Positions 54,853 through 63,996 of a DNA stretch of 64,000 nucleotides are shown one piece after another. Position numbers and translations under genes: made by a program. The DNA lies in assembly GCF_035481615.1 (NCBI RefSeq), contig NZ_JAYKOT010000003.1:372001-436000 (forward strand), written 5' to 3'. A model generated the notes under the pieces. It had not been told where the DNA came from. It searched no databases and saw only the letters and a list, made by a program, of their open reading frames with translations. This stretch comes from Citroniella saccharovorans (GTDB taxonomy: Bacteria > Bacillota > Clostridia > Tissierellales > Peptoniphilaceae). Each line of letters opens with the position of its first letter. Positions within the stretch are counted from its first letter, which is position 1.

Positions 54853-56394
54853 ATGGCTTTAGATGGAGATACTAAAATTAGAGATATGAGTAGCAATCTC
54901 AAAGATGGTCAGGTAAAGTGTCCAAAGTGCGGTGCTACTGACATATCAACCAACACCAAGACAGGTAGGCTTAGATGTAATTTCTGTAGACACGAGTTTG
55001 AGCTGGACCTTGCTCCAAAAGATCAAGACATTAGTACTCTAGAGGGCACTACTATGGGAACTGGTGCGGCAGATATTGATAAGGCAGCAGAGGATATAGT
55101 AACAGTTAAGTGTGAAAGCTGTGGTGCAGAAGTAATTATAGATACAAAAACTAGCACTCAGGCTAGGTGTCACTGGTGCCGTAATACTCTATCTATTAAC
55201 AATATAATACCTAATGGAGCAGTACCAGATGTTATATTACCATTTAAGGTTACAAAGAGTGATGCCCAAAAAGAGATTGAGAAATTTGTTAAGCAGAGAA
55301 AATTTTTCGCACATCCTAAATTCACGAGAGAGTTTAGCACTGAAAATATTTGTGGGGTCTACTTACCATATATGCTTGTTGATCTTAATGCCCACATGAG
55401 ATTATGGGGAGAAGGTCAAATAGAGACAGCAAGATATGAGGTCAAGGATGGAGATGAAAAACATACAGAGTATGATGCCGATAGTTATGAAGTAGTAAGA
55501 GACTTCGACATTCTAATAGATGACCTATCTATTGAATCTAGTACAGACAAGCTTAATTACTCGGCAAAGGATAAGACAACAAACATCATTAACGCCATAA
55601 TGCCATTTGATACTGAAAACTGTGTAAAATTTAATTCAGGCTATATGAAGGGTTATACTTCAGAGAAAAGAGATAGTAATATTGAAGCCTTGAGAGAAAC
55701 TATTGAAGCACAAAGTTCTGATGTAGCAAGATTCGCAGCTAAGGAAACGATTGAAGACTACGATAGAGGAGTAAGATGGGAAGAGGAAGAATATAAAATA
55801 AAAGGCGACTCTTGGAAGGCAGCCTATTTACCAATTTGGCTATATAGCTATATGCAAAAGAAAAATGGAAAGAATCTTCTTCACTACGTAGCAGTAAATG
55901 CAAGAACTAAAGAGACTATGGGAAGTGTGCCTATAAACTTTACAAAGCTTTTTATTTGTTCAGTCCTTGTTGAAATATTTAGCGGAATTCTAGCATATAT
56001 ACTTAATATAATTGCAGCTATGAGCTACTTTGATGATACTAAGTTTCAAGACTCTAAAGACTTCTTCTGGATATTATTAATATCAGGTTTTCTTTTCTAC
56101 ATTACAATTTATATGCAGTATAGAAACTCAGAAGAAAGACACCACTACGAAAACGAGACCAAACATGAGATAAAGAATTTGCGATGTGAGGACAGGTTCC
56201 TTAAGAAACTCACTGGACTTATCAGCTCAGAGATAGAAGGTGAAAACTCTTCAGAACTTAAGGGTAATAGACTTGATTTAAATAAGGACAAAAAACTTAA
56301 GAAGGCAAAGGACAAGGGCGTTCTTGATGAAGCAAAGGAGAATAAGAAGAGACTGAATAAGACTCTTGACAAGTCAAAGGATAAGTTAAATTAA
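54853..56394 (+). CDS. Double zinc-ribbon membrane protein (YdjH/TFIIB-type ribbon)
   Basis: The protein has 513 residues from ATG 54853, which follows AGAGGTGAT. Two zinc ribbons lie in the N-terminus: CPKCG with CNFC, and CESCG with CHWC. A large soluble domain (about 120-350) has IPNGAVPDVILPFKV and WKAAYLPIWLYSY. Two helices (about 365-388 and 400-420) and a highly charged Lys-rich tail follow. This architecture accompanies YdjI-like SPFH proteins in Firmicutes. The exact role is unknown. The start is 10 bp after the SPFH stop. Confidence 0.85.
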   Translation: MALDGDTKIRDMSSNLKDGQVKCPKCGATDISTNTKTGRLRCNFCRHEFELDLAPKDQDISTLEGTTMGTGAADIDKAAEDIVTVKCESCGAEVIIDTKTSTQARCHWCRNTLSINNIIPNGAVPDVILPFKVTKSDAQKEIEKFVKQRKFFAHPKFTREFSTENICGVYLPYMLVDLNAHMRLWGEGQIETARYEVKDGDEKHTEYDADSYEVVRDFDILIDDLSIESSTDKLNYSAKDKTTNIINAIMPFDTENCVKFNSGYMKGYTSEKRDSNIEALRETIEAQSSDVARFAAKETIEDYDRGVRWEEEEYKIKGDSWKAAYLPIWLYSYMQKKNGKNLLHYVAVNARTKETMGSVPINFTKLFICSVLVEIFSGILAYILNIIAAMSYFDDTKFQDSKDFFWILLISGFLFYITIYMQYRNSEERHHYENETKHEIKNLRCEDRFLKKLTGLISSEIEGENSSELKGNRLDLNKDKKLKKAKDKGVLDEAKENKKRLNKTLDKSKDKLN

Positions 56395-56574
56395 ATCTAG
56401 GAAGAGTGAAACTATGAATAAAGATTTAGAGATGCCTACAAAAAAATAAATTATGAAAAGAAGTTTTATTCCTAGTATTATATCTTTCAAAAAAAGTGTC
56501 AAGAAACTAGGCAAAAACTTATATTAGCTGGCACTTATAAGATAAGAAACATTAAATAAAAATATTGTTCAGAG

Positions 56575-56740
56575 CGTAGACAAAATCCAAAAACGCTTAG
56601 TGGGCTACAGAAATTTAGAAATTCTAGTTTCTCTAATGCTGCAGGCCGCAAACTCGCTAAGCTCGACAGTGCGATTTACGGGCGCATTATTTCGTTAAAA
56701 TTTCTTCCGAATGGAACGCTTCCTTTTGGATTTTGCCTTT
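56575..56740. repeat. Compact inverted-repeat element in a 600-bp gene-free gap
   Basis: CAAAATCCAAAA (56581-56592) and TTTTGGATTTTG (56724-56735) are exact reverse complements flanking about 130 bases of unusually GC-rich sequence (CTGCAGGCCGCAAACTCGCT and GCGATTTACGGGCGC). The rest of the gap (56395-56574, 56741-56996) is AT-rich and empty. The compositional jump and paired ends suggest a small non-autonomous element (MITE-like) or a structured RNA. No reading frame is present. Confidence 0.5.
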
Positions 56741-56996
56741 TTGTCAACAGTCTGACACTAGATAAAAATAGTGTTTATATTTATTTGCCAGACCTAAAAT
56801 TTAGCTGTTAAGTTACAAATTTATAAACTCACATAAAGCTAGAAAGTGGAGGCACTCCTTGAAAATTGGAGTGCTTCTGCCATATTTTATAAATCTAATC
56901 ATTTTAGATAACCTAAAATATTTTTTACCTATTAGGATAAATAGATTTAATAAAAGATATTAAAAGGATAGGAAGAAAATAAAAAAGGAGGATATT

Positions 56997-58580
56997 ATGA
57001 AAATAAATTCTAAGATTTTAATTTTTTTTATCATGTCTCTTGTTTTCGTATCTGGATGTCAAAAGGAAAATAAACCAACTGATCCAGTAAAAAAACTCAC
57101 AGATAATACAAGCGATTCAAGCCATGATAAAAACGATGAAAATATAGGTGAAAATGGTAAAAATATTGCAAATAATGATGAAAATGATAAAAATAATTCA
57201 AGTAATTCCAATAATGATGGCAAGGAAAATTCTGACTTAGATAATACCAATAAAACTACTTCTAAATCTAATGAGAAATTAAGTGCTGTTGATGGTGCTA
57301 AAATTGGTTCTATTTCCTCATTTGTTGAGGATAGGGAGATTTGGAAGGATTTCGTTGATGAAAAACATATTGATGCTGCAAAAAGAGCTTGGCTTGGAAT
57401 CCATGTACCTAGGATTCTTTTGAATTCTGAGGATGCAAAAATAGCCAATAAAGAGATTGATGACTTGGTTAAAAGCATAAAGGATAAATACAATACTTAT
57501 AAGGATGATATAAGTTTTTATGATATTGGAATTTATTCCTCATTTTCTGTCTATCAAGATGAAAATGTGCTAAGTATTATGATTGAAAGTTATGATATTT
57601 GGGAAGGTGAATTTAGTAAGTACTTTGTGTATAATTTTTCTCTTCCAGATGGAAAGTTTATTGATGATTATGAACTTATGAAAAATATAGGTGTAGAAAA
57701 AGATGAAATCTTGGGGATTATTGAAAATAGTTTGAAAGAAGATCAAGATAGGCTTAACACAATAAGCTCTAGAGATATTAAAGATTATTCCTATATCTAT
57801 AATCCGAATAACTACACCGGACTAGTTCTTAATGACCTGTGGGACAATTTCAAGTCAAAGACTCGTCAAATCTTTTTAGACGAGGTTGGAACTCCAAACT
57901 TTGTCTTTGCTAAGTATGATAGTGTAGATGCAAGGCATTGTCAACCAATTCTAAAACTTAAATCAGATAAGCTTGATAAAAGTTCAATTTCTAATGAATA
58001 TCTAAAGATGGCTAGAAAACTTGGTATCAATCCAAATGATGAAAAATACAAAGCTATTATTATAAAACTTGGATCTTGTTTTGATGAAGAAAGCTTAAAT
58101 AATACACTTGCAAAACTATACGTTTGGTCAAGTATTTTTGCAGATTATGAGGATCCGAATATGCTTGTTGCAATGAAAGAAACTGAAGGTGGGAGTATGC
58201 CATACCTAATAGGAGAAGAGTGTTACCTAATTATTCCTAAATATAAAAATGCTTCTGTTTCTCTAAAAGAATTGGAAATTTCTGAGGATGGTAATTTAAA
58301 AGAGATAGACAATTTCTACTTAGATTCTAATTCATGTAGCGGGGCAACATTTATTTGCCAAAATATAAGTGATATTGCACCAAATGGAAAGATAACTATA
58401 AGATATAGAGATGATATATTAGAATTTTCACCTTCAATTAGCTTGAAAGACGGAAGGCTTACTTTACCAGAAGAAGTACTTGACGGGGAAGATATCCTAG
58501 ATTGGAAAAATTTAATGGATATGAATACATATTCATACACTATGTTCCAAATAATGAGTTCCATTATGCATAAGGGTTAG
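56997..58580 (+). CDS. Hypothetical lipoprotein with Asn/Asp-rich linker
   Basis: The protein has 527 residues. A lipoprotein signal ends in VFVSGCQK (lipobox Cys21). Residues about 30-95 are a low-complexity N/D/E/K/S linker that would carry the domain beyond the cell wall. The folded part (about 100-527) has no motif I recognise. AGGAGG precedes the ATG. It has no co-directional neighbour within 270 bp and seems monocistronic. Confidence 0.8.
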   Translation: MKINSKILIFFIMSLVFVSGCQKENKPTDPVKKLTDNTSDSSHDKNDENIGENGKNIANNDENDKNNSSNSNNDGKENSDLDNTNKTTSKSNEKLSAVDGAKIGSISSFVEDREIWKDFVDEKHIDAAKRAWLGIHVPRILLNSEDAKIANKEIDDLVKSIKDKYNTYKDDISFYDIGIYSSFSVYQDENVLSIMIESYDIWEGEFSKYFVYNFSLPDGKFIDDYELMKNIGVEKDEILGIIENSLKEDQDRLNTISSRDIKDYSYIYNPNNYTGLVLNDLWDNFKSKTRQIFLDEVGTPNFVFAKYDSVDARHCQPILKLKSDKLDKSSISNEYLKMARKLGINPNDEKYKAIIIKLGSCFDEESLNNTLAKLYVWSSIFADYEDPNMLVAMKETEGGSMPYLIGEECYLIIPKYKNASVSLKELEISEDGNLKEIDNFYLDSNSCSGATFICQNISDIAPNGKITIRYRDDILEFSPSISLKDGRLTLPEEVLDGEDILDWKNLMDMNTYSYTMFQIMSSIMHKG

Positions 58581-58854
58581 AAGATTTTAATAACTAGCCT
58601 AACTTTAAAAATGAATTGATAAATTTAATTAAAAATCACTATAAAAAAAATAGTCATATGGTATATAAGACTTAAAAAAAGTTAAAAAACCTTATGCTGC
58701 AAGACTTATTGGTTAAAATCTCTAAAAATTTAATCTATATGTAAATAGAATAAAAATCCTAAGTAAAAAATATAGACTATAGGAAAAAAGAATAATATAT
58801 GGACTGAGGTCATATTATAAAGTTATTTATTGCGGAATAAAGAAAGGATGATTT

Positions 58855-59067
58855 ATGAAAAAAAGCAAGATAAAGAAAATAATTATCTTAATTATAATAT
58901 TAATAATTTTGTGCTTTCCAATTGTAGATACTTCTAAAGAGGATGTAATGGTCTCTTATAAAGCAATTTTATATTCTTTTGAGAGATATCGTGTACTAGA
59001 TAGAGAAAATGGTTCATATTATACGAGAGATAAATTTTTGATTTTTCCATTTAATTTTTTAAATTAG
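58855..59067 (+). CDS. Small single-helix membrane or exported protein
   Basis: The protein has 70 residues. A basic start and one strong hydrophobic helix (KIIILIIILIILCFPIV, about 8-24) are followed by a short extracytoplasmic part (SYKAILYSFERYRVLDREN). GAAAGGATG precedes the ATG. No family is recognised. The good ribosome binding site and natural composition argue that it is expressed. Confidence 0.55.
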   Translation: MKKSKIKKIIILIIILIILCFPIVDTSKEDVMVSYKAILYSFERYRVLDRENGSYYTRDKFLIFPFNFLN

Positions 59068-59244
59068 AAAGACATATCTTTTATGTAGACTTATTAGTAA
59101 GAAAATATTTAGTACAGTAATCATACTAGGATAGCTCCATCAAGCTATATAAATTATTAAGGTATATGTAGATATGAAAATATAAATCCCAAGAGCTTTA
59201 AGAACAGTGATAATTTATATATACTATAATAAAAGTCTAAGATT

Positions 59245-59278
59245 AGCAGTTAGAGAATAACTCTGGCTGCTTTTTTTA
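59245..59278 (+). terminator. Rho-independent terminator
   Basis: The stem AGCAGTTAGAG / CTCTGGCTGCT has a five-base loop (two G-U pairs) and a run of seven T. It lies 180 bp after the 70-residue protein gene. Confidence 0.8.
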
Positions 59279-60291
59279 TACCAAAAATAAAAGAAAGCAG
59301 CATTTAAAAATGAATTATATAAGACAGACCAAACCTCTTTACCGCATAATTTCTATTGAAATCATAAGAAAAAAACAGAATAGAAAAAATTATTTGCTTA
59401 AGAATACCAATTTCAAAGTGCACAAGGTATTAGATAGGTGCAAAAAGAAATTTTACTAATAACAATTGTAAAGATTTATAAGCTGAATTGGATGAATATT
59501 TAGACTATAAATATTGAGAAAAATTATTTTCACTAAATACAAGAAAAGCTTTAAGAAAAAACACTTAATAAATCAAATGAAAATATAGATTTAGGTATTT
59601 AGATAGATTGGGAAGGATCAATTGAGCCAATAGTATCAGAAAAATATGAAAAAGATAAATTAAATATAAAAAAATATACCAAGTACTTACCACCATCTGA
59701 TAATTTCTATTAGTTGTAAAGTCATTCTACATCCTTGCTTGGACTGTAAAAATGCTAGGGAATTTTATTTGCCTTAGATAATATTATATTTTTTATTGTA
59801 ATAAATTTTGTGATATTATAAATATGAGGACTAAAAGACTATTCTAAGACTTTAAACATAATAATAACTTTAATATATGAATTTAAAAACTAGGCTTATA
59901 CCCTTATATTAAGCAGGAAAAATTCAAATAAAACTGATAGTCCTTACTTTAAATGGTAAGATGTGTAGAGTTTAGGAAGGAACTAAAAGACTTCGGTGAT
60001 TATATAATAAAACTAGTTTTAAGCAAGTTAGTAAAACTAAACTCTCCAAAATAATAAATGAAAGCAATATATCAATAGCAGAAATTTACTTTTTAACATG
60101 AAGTATTGCTATTTTTTTCATTATATTATGTGCTTATAGAGGCTATGAAAGAGCTTTTGTAGAATATGCATATGGGGCTTTCTGCTCTGAAAAATATTTA
60201 GTTGGTTAAAATTAATTAAAAAACGCTTGAAATAAAATGCTAATAAAATTCTGAGAATATATATTAAATAATTCTATAAAGGAGGAATAAA
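59279..60291. other. Gene-free stretch with decayed coding scraps
   Basis: Only fragments are visible, for example IDWEGSIEPIVSEKYEKD followed by KKYTKYLPPSDNFY (about 59606-59714), interrupted by stops and unrecognised. A second terminator lies at 60074-60118. GGAGG at 60281-60285 serves the next gene. Confidence 0.45.
60074..60118 (+). terminator. Terminator-like hairpin
   Basis: AATAGCA (60074-60080) pairs with TGCTATT (60107-60113), with seven T following (60112-60118). The loop is long (26 bases), so it is weaker than the others. Confidence 0.45.
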
Positions 60292-60547
60292 TTGGAAATT
60301 ATAAGAATTATACTACCAATCATAATAGTATGTGTAGTTGTGGTTTACATTATTTACATTACAAAGAAAAAAAGAGGGGGAAGAAAAGGACAAAAAAACT
60401 GATGAAACTTACATGTCAGAAGGAATGGCAATAGGTATATGTTTAGGAACAGCTATCTCAATCGCACTAGATCAGGACAATATTGCAGTTGGCATGTCTA
60501 TCGGTATGATGTTTGGCATGGCTATTGGGATGAGTATAGAAAAATAA
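60292..60547 (+). pseudogene. Small glycine-zipper membrane protein, frameshifted in an A run
   Basis: AAAGGAGG precedes TTG 60292, which encodes a membrane helix (IILPIIIVCVVVVYIIYI). The frame then reaches a seven-base A run (about 60367-60373) and ends at a TGA. The +1 frame carries on with KKEGEEKDKKTDETYMSEG and a glycine-zipper hairpin (GMAIGICLGTAISIAL, VGMSIGMMFGMAIGMSI) to 60547. Together they make one protein of about 85 residues, helix-charged-zipper, as seen in other Firmicutes. It could be a disrupted gene, a sequencing indel or a +1 frameshift site. Confidence 0.6.
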
Positions 60548-60710
60548 AGTTAGTGATAAAAAGATTTAGTTTTATATATTTAAGCATCTTTATAGTAGGT
60601 GCTTTTTTATTTAATTATAAACAATCCATCCTAACACATTTAACTTAGTCTTAATATTACACATATATTTATTTGATACAATTAAATTAAATAATTTGAG
60701 GGGGTGTATC

Positions 60711-62507
60711 ATGAAGAGTACTAGAAAATTTTCAGCATGGATTTTGCTTTTTTCTATTTTTTTAAATCAAATAATGACAGGGGTTAATGCTTCAAATTTA
60801 GACAAAAAAATTTTACCTTCAGGACTTAAATACAGTGATTTACCTAGAACTATAGAAAATTATGTAAATAATCATAAAAGAACTACTTGTGGGATGAATG
60901 TTATAGTCTATGATAGGGATGGAATAATTTATGAGAATTCTTTCGGATATATTGACAAGGAATCTATGGTAAAATCTGATCTCGATTCTGTTTACGAGTG
61001 GGGATCCATATCTAAACTTATGATATGGGTGAGTGTTATGCAGCTTTATGAAAAAGGAAAACTTGATTTAAATGTAGATATTAAAAATTATCTACCAGAA
61101 AATTTCCTTAAGAATTTAAGCTATGATAAGCCCATAACTATGATAGATCTTATGAATCATAAGGCTGGTTTTCAGGATACATATTTCATACAAACTACTG
61201 ATGCTTCTGAAATAACTACACTTGAAGATGCACTTAGCATTAGATCGCCCAAGCAGGTTTATGAACCAGGCGAGCATACAGCATACTCAAATTGGTCAGC
61301 TGCACTTGCAGCTTTAATTGTACAGAGAGTTTCGGGAATGGATTATGTTGAATATGTTCATAAAAATATTTTAAAACCACTTAGTATGGATCATACATCT
61401 ATTGGTCCAAAATATGATGATAATACTTGGGTTAAAAGTGAAAGACAAAAGCAAAAGTGCTATGACATAGAGGGAGAAGAAATTGGCGGGAAAGCTATGT
61501 ATTATATTCACTTATTCCCTGCTGGTAGTGCAGCTGGAACAATATCTGATCTTCAAAAATTTGCCCGTGCTCTTACTCCAGATGATAAAAATCCATCTCC
61601 TCTATTTGAAAAAAAAGATACTTTAAAAGAAATTTATAGTCCAACAAGTTTCTATGGCTCTTCAAAAGTCGCAAAAAATTATCATGGATTTTTTGCTAGT
61701 GAATATAAGGTAGAGACTATTGGACATGGGGGAAATACTTTTGGATTTTCATCCATGCTACAATTTGATCCTATAAGCGGAGTTGGAATGGTTCTTATGA
61801 CAAATCAGGCCCATGAAACAATTTATAATTATGATATGTATGAGATAATTTATGGTAAATTCACAGACTCAAAATTATCTAAAATAAAAAGAGATCTTCC
61901 AAAAGGTCTTATATTAAATACTCGTGGAATAATTACAGGTCCACTTTCCTTTTTAGGGGCTATGGGAGTAAGTTCCTTCAGTGAGGAAGATTTAAGTAAT
62001 TGGTGGTATGAGGAAAATGAAATAGTTGAGACTCAGTTTTCTGATTTTTTAGTATCTTCTCCAAAAGCTGTTACAAATATTTTGTGCATCTTGGTTTTTA
62101 TAATTGCAGGAATTTACGGAATAATAAATACACTTATTTGCGGACTTATTCTAGATCCTATAAAAAAGAAAAAAGGACAAGCTATAAATAGTCCAATAAA
62201 AAAATATTCTTATATAATCTCAAGTCTTATGGGACTAGCCTTAATAAATTTATTTATTTGTTTCATGAGATTAAATAGCGGATATAGAACTGGCGATATA
62301 GGAAGTGCATTTTCATACATTATACAAAGTATAATATTTGCAATATTATTAATACTAATGATAATTGCTTTAATTAAGGCTTTTAAAGGTCGTTTTGATT
62401 TAGCTACAAAGAAAGAAAAATTTAAACTTTTTATAATAGAACTTTTAGCAGTGGGGCAGTGTATGGTTATCATGATTTTTGATATGTATAAATTTTGGGC
62501 ACTTTAA
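60711..62507 (+). CDS. Beta-lactamase-family serine hydrolase with C-terminal membrane domain
   Basis: The protein has 598 residues from ATG 60711, which follows GAGGGGGTG. The frame is open to 60696. A signal peptide (about 1-30) precedes a class C beta-lactamase/penicillin-binding fold with SxxK as WGSISKLM, YxN as AYSNWSAALAAL and the third motif GHGGNTFG. Four helices follow (about 462-485, 505-525, 540-565 and 575-595). This fits membrane-tethered CubicO/Pbp-type peptidases acting on cell-wall or D-amino peptides. A lactamase function is not implied. Confidence 0.88.
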   Translation: MKSTRKFSAWILLFSIFLNQIMTGVNASNLDKKILPSGLKYSDLPRTIENYVNNHKRTTCGMNVIVYDRDGIIYENSFGYIDKESMVKSDLDSVYEWGSISKLMIWVSVMQLYEKGKLDLNVDIKNYLPENFLKNLSYDKPITMIDLMNHKAGFQDTYFIQTTDASEITTLEDALSIRSPKQVYEPGEHTAYSNWSAALAALIVQRVSGMDYVEYVHKNILKPLSMDHTSIGPKYDDNTWVKSERQKQKCYDIEGEEIGGKAMYYIHLFPAGSAAGTISDLQKFARALTPDDKNPSPLFEKKDTLKEIYSPTSFYGSSKVAKNYHGFFASEYKVETIGHGGNTFGFSSMLQFDPISGVGMVLMTNQAHETIYNYDMYEIIYGKFTDSKLSKIKRDLPKGLILNTRGIITGPLSFLGAMGVSSFSEEDLSNWWYEENEIVETQFSDFLVSSPKAVTNILCILVFIIAGIYGIINTLICGLILDPIKKKKGQAINSPIKKYSYIISSLMGLALINLFICFMRLNSGYRTGDIGSAFSYIIQSIIFAILLILMIIALIKAFKGRFDLATKKEKFKLFIIELLAVGQCMVIMIFDMYKFWAL

Positions 62508-62530
62508 AATACTACAAAAAAATATTATTT

Positions 62531-62574
62531 AAAAAAAGGCTTTTAGGATTAGATAACTCCTAAAGGCCTTTTTA
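62531..62574. terminator. Bidirectional terminator between converging genes
   Basis: AAGGCTTTTAGGA pairs with TCCTAAAGGCCTT, with A and T runs on each side. It can serve both the hydrolase gene and xpt. Confidence 0.85.
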
Positions 62575-62582
62575 AGTAGAAT

Positions 62583-63161
62583 TTATAAATGTCTAAAGAT
62601 GATGGTATTATTTTCTATAGAATCTACTACTGCGAGTGAGAGTAGATCAAATCCTTTTTTTCTCAAATTATCTCCACCATTTTGGAATCCCTTTTCTATG
62701 GCAACAGAAAGACCAATTATATCAGCTTTTGCTTGTTTAGAAATATCTATTAGCCCCTCCATAGCAAATCCAGTTGCTAAAAAATCATCTATAATTAATA
62801 ATTTATCGGAAGAATTCAGATATTCTTTAGAAACCGTTACATTGTAGAACTTTCCATAAGTGTAAGATTCAACTTTAGAAGAAAAAACTTTAGCGCTTAT
62901 ATTTTTAGACCTAGCCTTTTTTGCAAAGACTACAGGAATATTATCCATATGGACAGCAGTTAAAATTGCAAGAGCAATTCCAGAAGCTTCAATAGTTAAA
63001 ATTTTATTTATACCTTTTCCTGAAAAATAATTTGCAATTTCCATAGCAAGCTTATCTAAAAAATCTGTCTCTAGTCTATGATTCAAAAAAGAATCTACTT
63101 TTATTATATTTCCGTCTAAGATTTTCGCATCTTTTAATATTTTTTCTTCCAATAGTTTCAT
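62583..63161 (-). CDS. xpt: Xanthine phosphoribosyltransferase
   Basis: The protein has 192 residues from ATG 63161, which follows GAGGTGG. The frame is open to 63173. The PRPP-binding loop LLIIDDFLATGFAMEGL, the substrate-side TIEASGIALA and the middle segment VVFAKKARS are typical of Xpt. The enzyme salvages xanthine to XMP with PRPP. The usual partner pbuX is absent, and no purine riboswitch aptamer is visible in the 90 bases upstream. Only a TATAAT-type box (63178-63183) is seen. Confidence 0.92.
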   Translation of the reverse strand: MKLLEEKILKDAKILDGNIIKVDSFLNHRLETDFLDKLAMEIANYFSGKGINKILTIEASGIALAILTAVHMDNIPVVFAKKARSKNISAKVFSSKVESYTYGKFYNVTVSKEYLNSSDKLLIIDDFLATGFAMEGLIDISKQAKADIIGLSVAIEKGFQNGGDNLRKKGFDLLSLAVVDSIENNTIIFRHL

Positions 63162-63208
63162 AATCCACCTCAAGTTAATTATAGCAGAGAGGAAAAATAT
63201 TATCTACT

Positions 63209-63310
63209 ATGAATAAATTTACTAATATTAAAATTGGTATTTGTAAAGAGGGGGAGGTAGAAGATATAATGAGAAAAAATGGTAAAATGCTATCTAAATT
63301 TTTATTTTAA
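63209..63310 (+). pseudogene. Possible N-terminal scrap of a GNAT gene
   Basis: The 33-residue frame (NIKIGICKEGEVEDIM) resembles the first strand and helix of GNAT acetyltransferases but stops at once. No ribosome binding site is at normal distance, and it overlaps the xpt promoter region on the other strand. Confidence 0.25.
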
Positions 63311-63555
63311 ATTCTTTATAAAAAGTTACAATTAACTATTTTATGTTTTCTAAAAGTATAACTAAATAAAATGTATTAAGTATGTCTAAAATTTTATTAT
63401 ATTTAAATTATTATTATGGATAATTTCATCTAGACTTATTTATCTAAGTAATCTATTATATAATGGCAGGAAAGAAAATTTAAGGAAAAAAGAATTGATG
63501 TAAATTTTTAGGGACAAAATATTTATTTTAATTAAACTTTATTTAAGGAGAAAGT

Positions 63556-63996
63556 ATGAAAAAAAGAAAAGTAAGCGAGGAAATTAGTCTAGTTCCATAT
63601 TTTGATAATTTTGAATATACATTAAATTGGTACAAAGATTTTGATGTTTGTAAGCAGGTAGATAATATAGATTTTGTATATGACATTGAAAGGTTAAAAA
63701 AAATGTATAATTATCTTAATGAAAATGGAGATTTGTATTATATAGAGTATAAAAATAAATTGGTTGGGGATATTTGCTTAACTAACGATTCAGAAATAAC
63801 CATTGTTATATGTAAAGAATATCAGAATAGACACATTGGGAGAAAATGTGTTTATGAAATATTGAAAATAGCAAAAGAAAAATCATTTAAATCTGTAAAA
63901 GCAAACATTTATACCTTCAACGAACAGAGTCAAAAAATGTTTGAGTCTGTAGGATTTAAAAAAATAAGCGATGAATTATATGAAATAGAATTATAA
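63556..63996 (+). CDS. GNAT family N-acetyltransferase
   Basis: The protein has 146 residues. The acetyl-CoA site is EYQNRHIGRKCVYEILKIAKE (Q/R-x-x-G-x-G/A as RHIGRK), with the end NEQSQKMFESVGFKK as in small GNAT enzymes. AAGGAG precedes the ATG. The substrate is unknown. The gene ends four bases before the window edge, so its downstream context is not visible. Confidence 0.82.
   Translation: MKKRKVSEEISLVPYFDNFEYTLNWYKDFDVCKQVDNIDFVYDIERLKKMYNYLNENGDLYYIEYKNKLVGDICLTNDSEITIVICKEYQNRHIGRKCVYEILKIAKEKSFKSVKANIYTFNEQSQKMFESVGFKKISDELYEIEL

Noticed and set aside
57059..57493. 144-residue minus-strand frame opposite the lipoprotein gene
   Set aside because: It is the mirror of the low-complexity Asn/Asp/Ser linker, with no start signal and no promoter.
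63162..63260. Purine riboswitch upstream of xpt
   Set aside because: xpt genes often carry one, but the conserved loop sequences and three-way junction are not visible in this leader. Only a promoter-like box is present.
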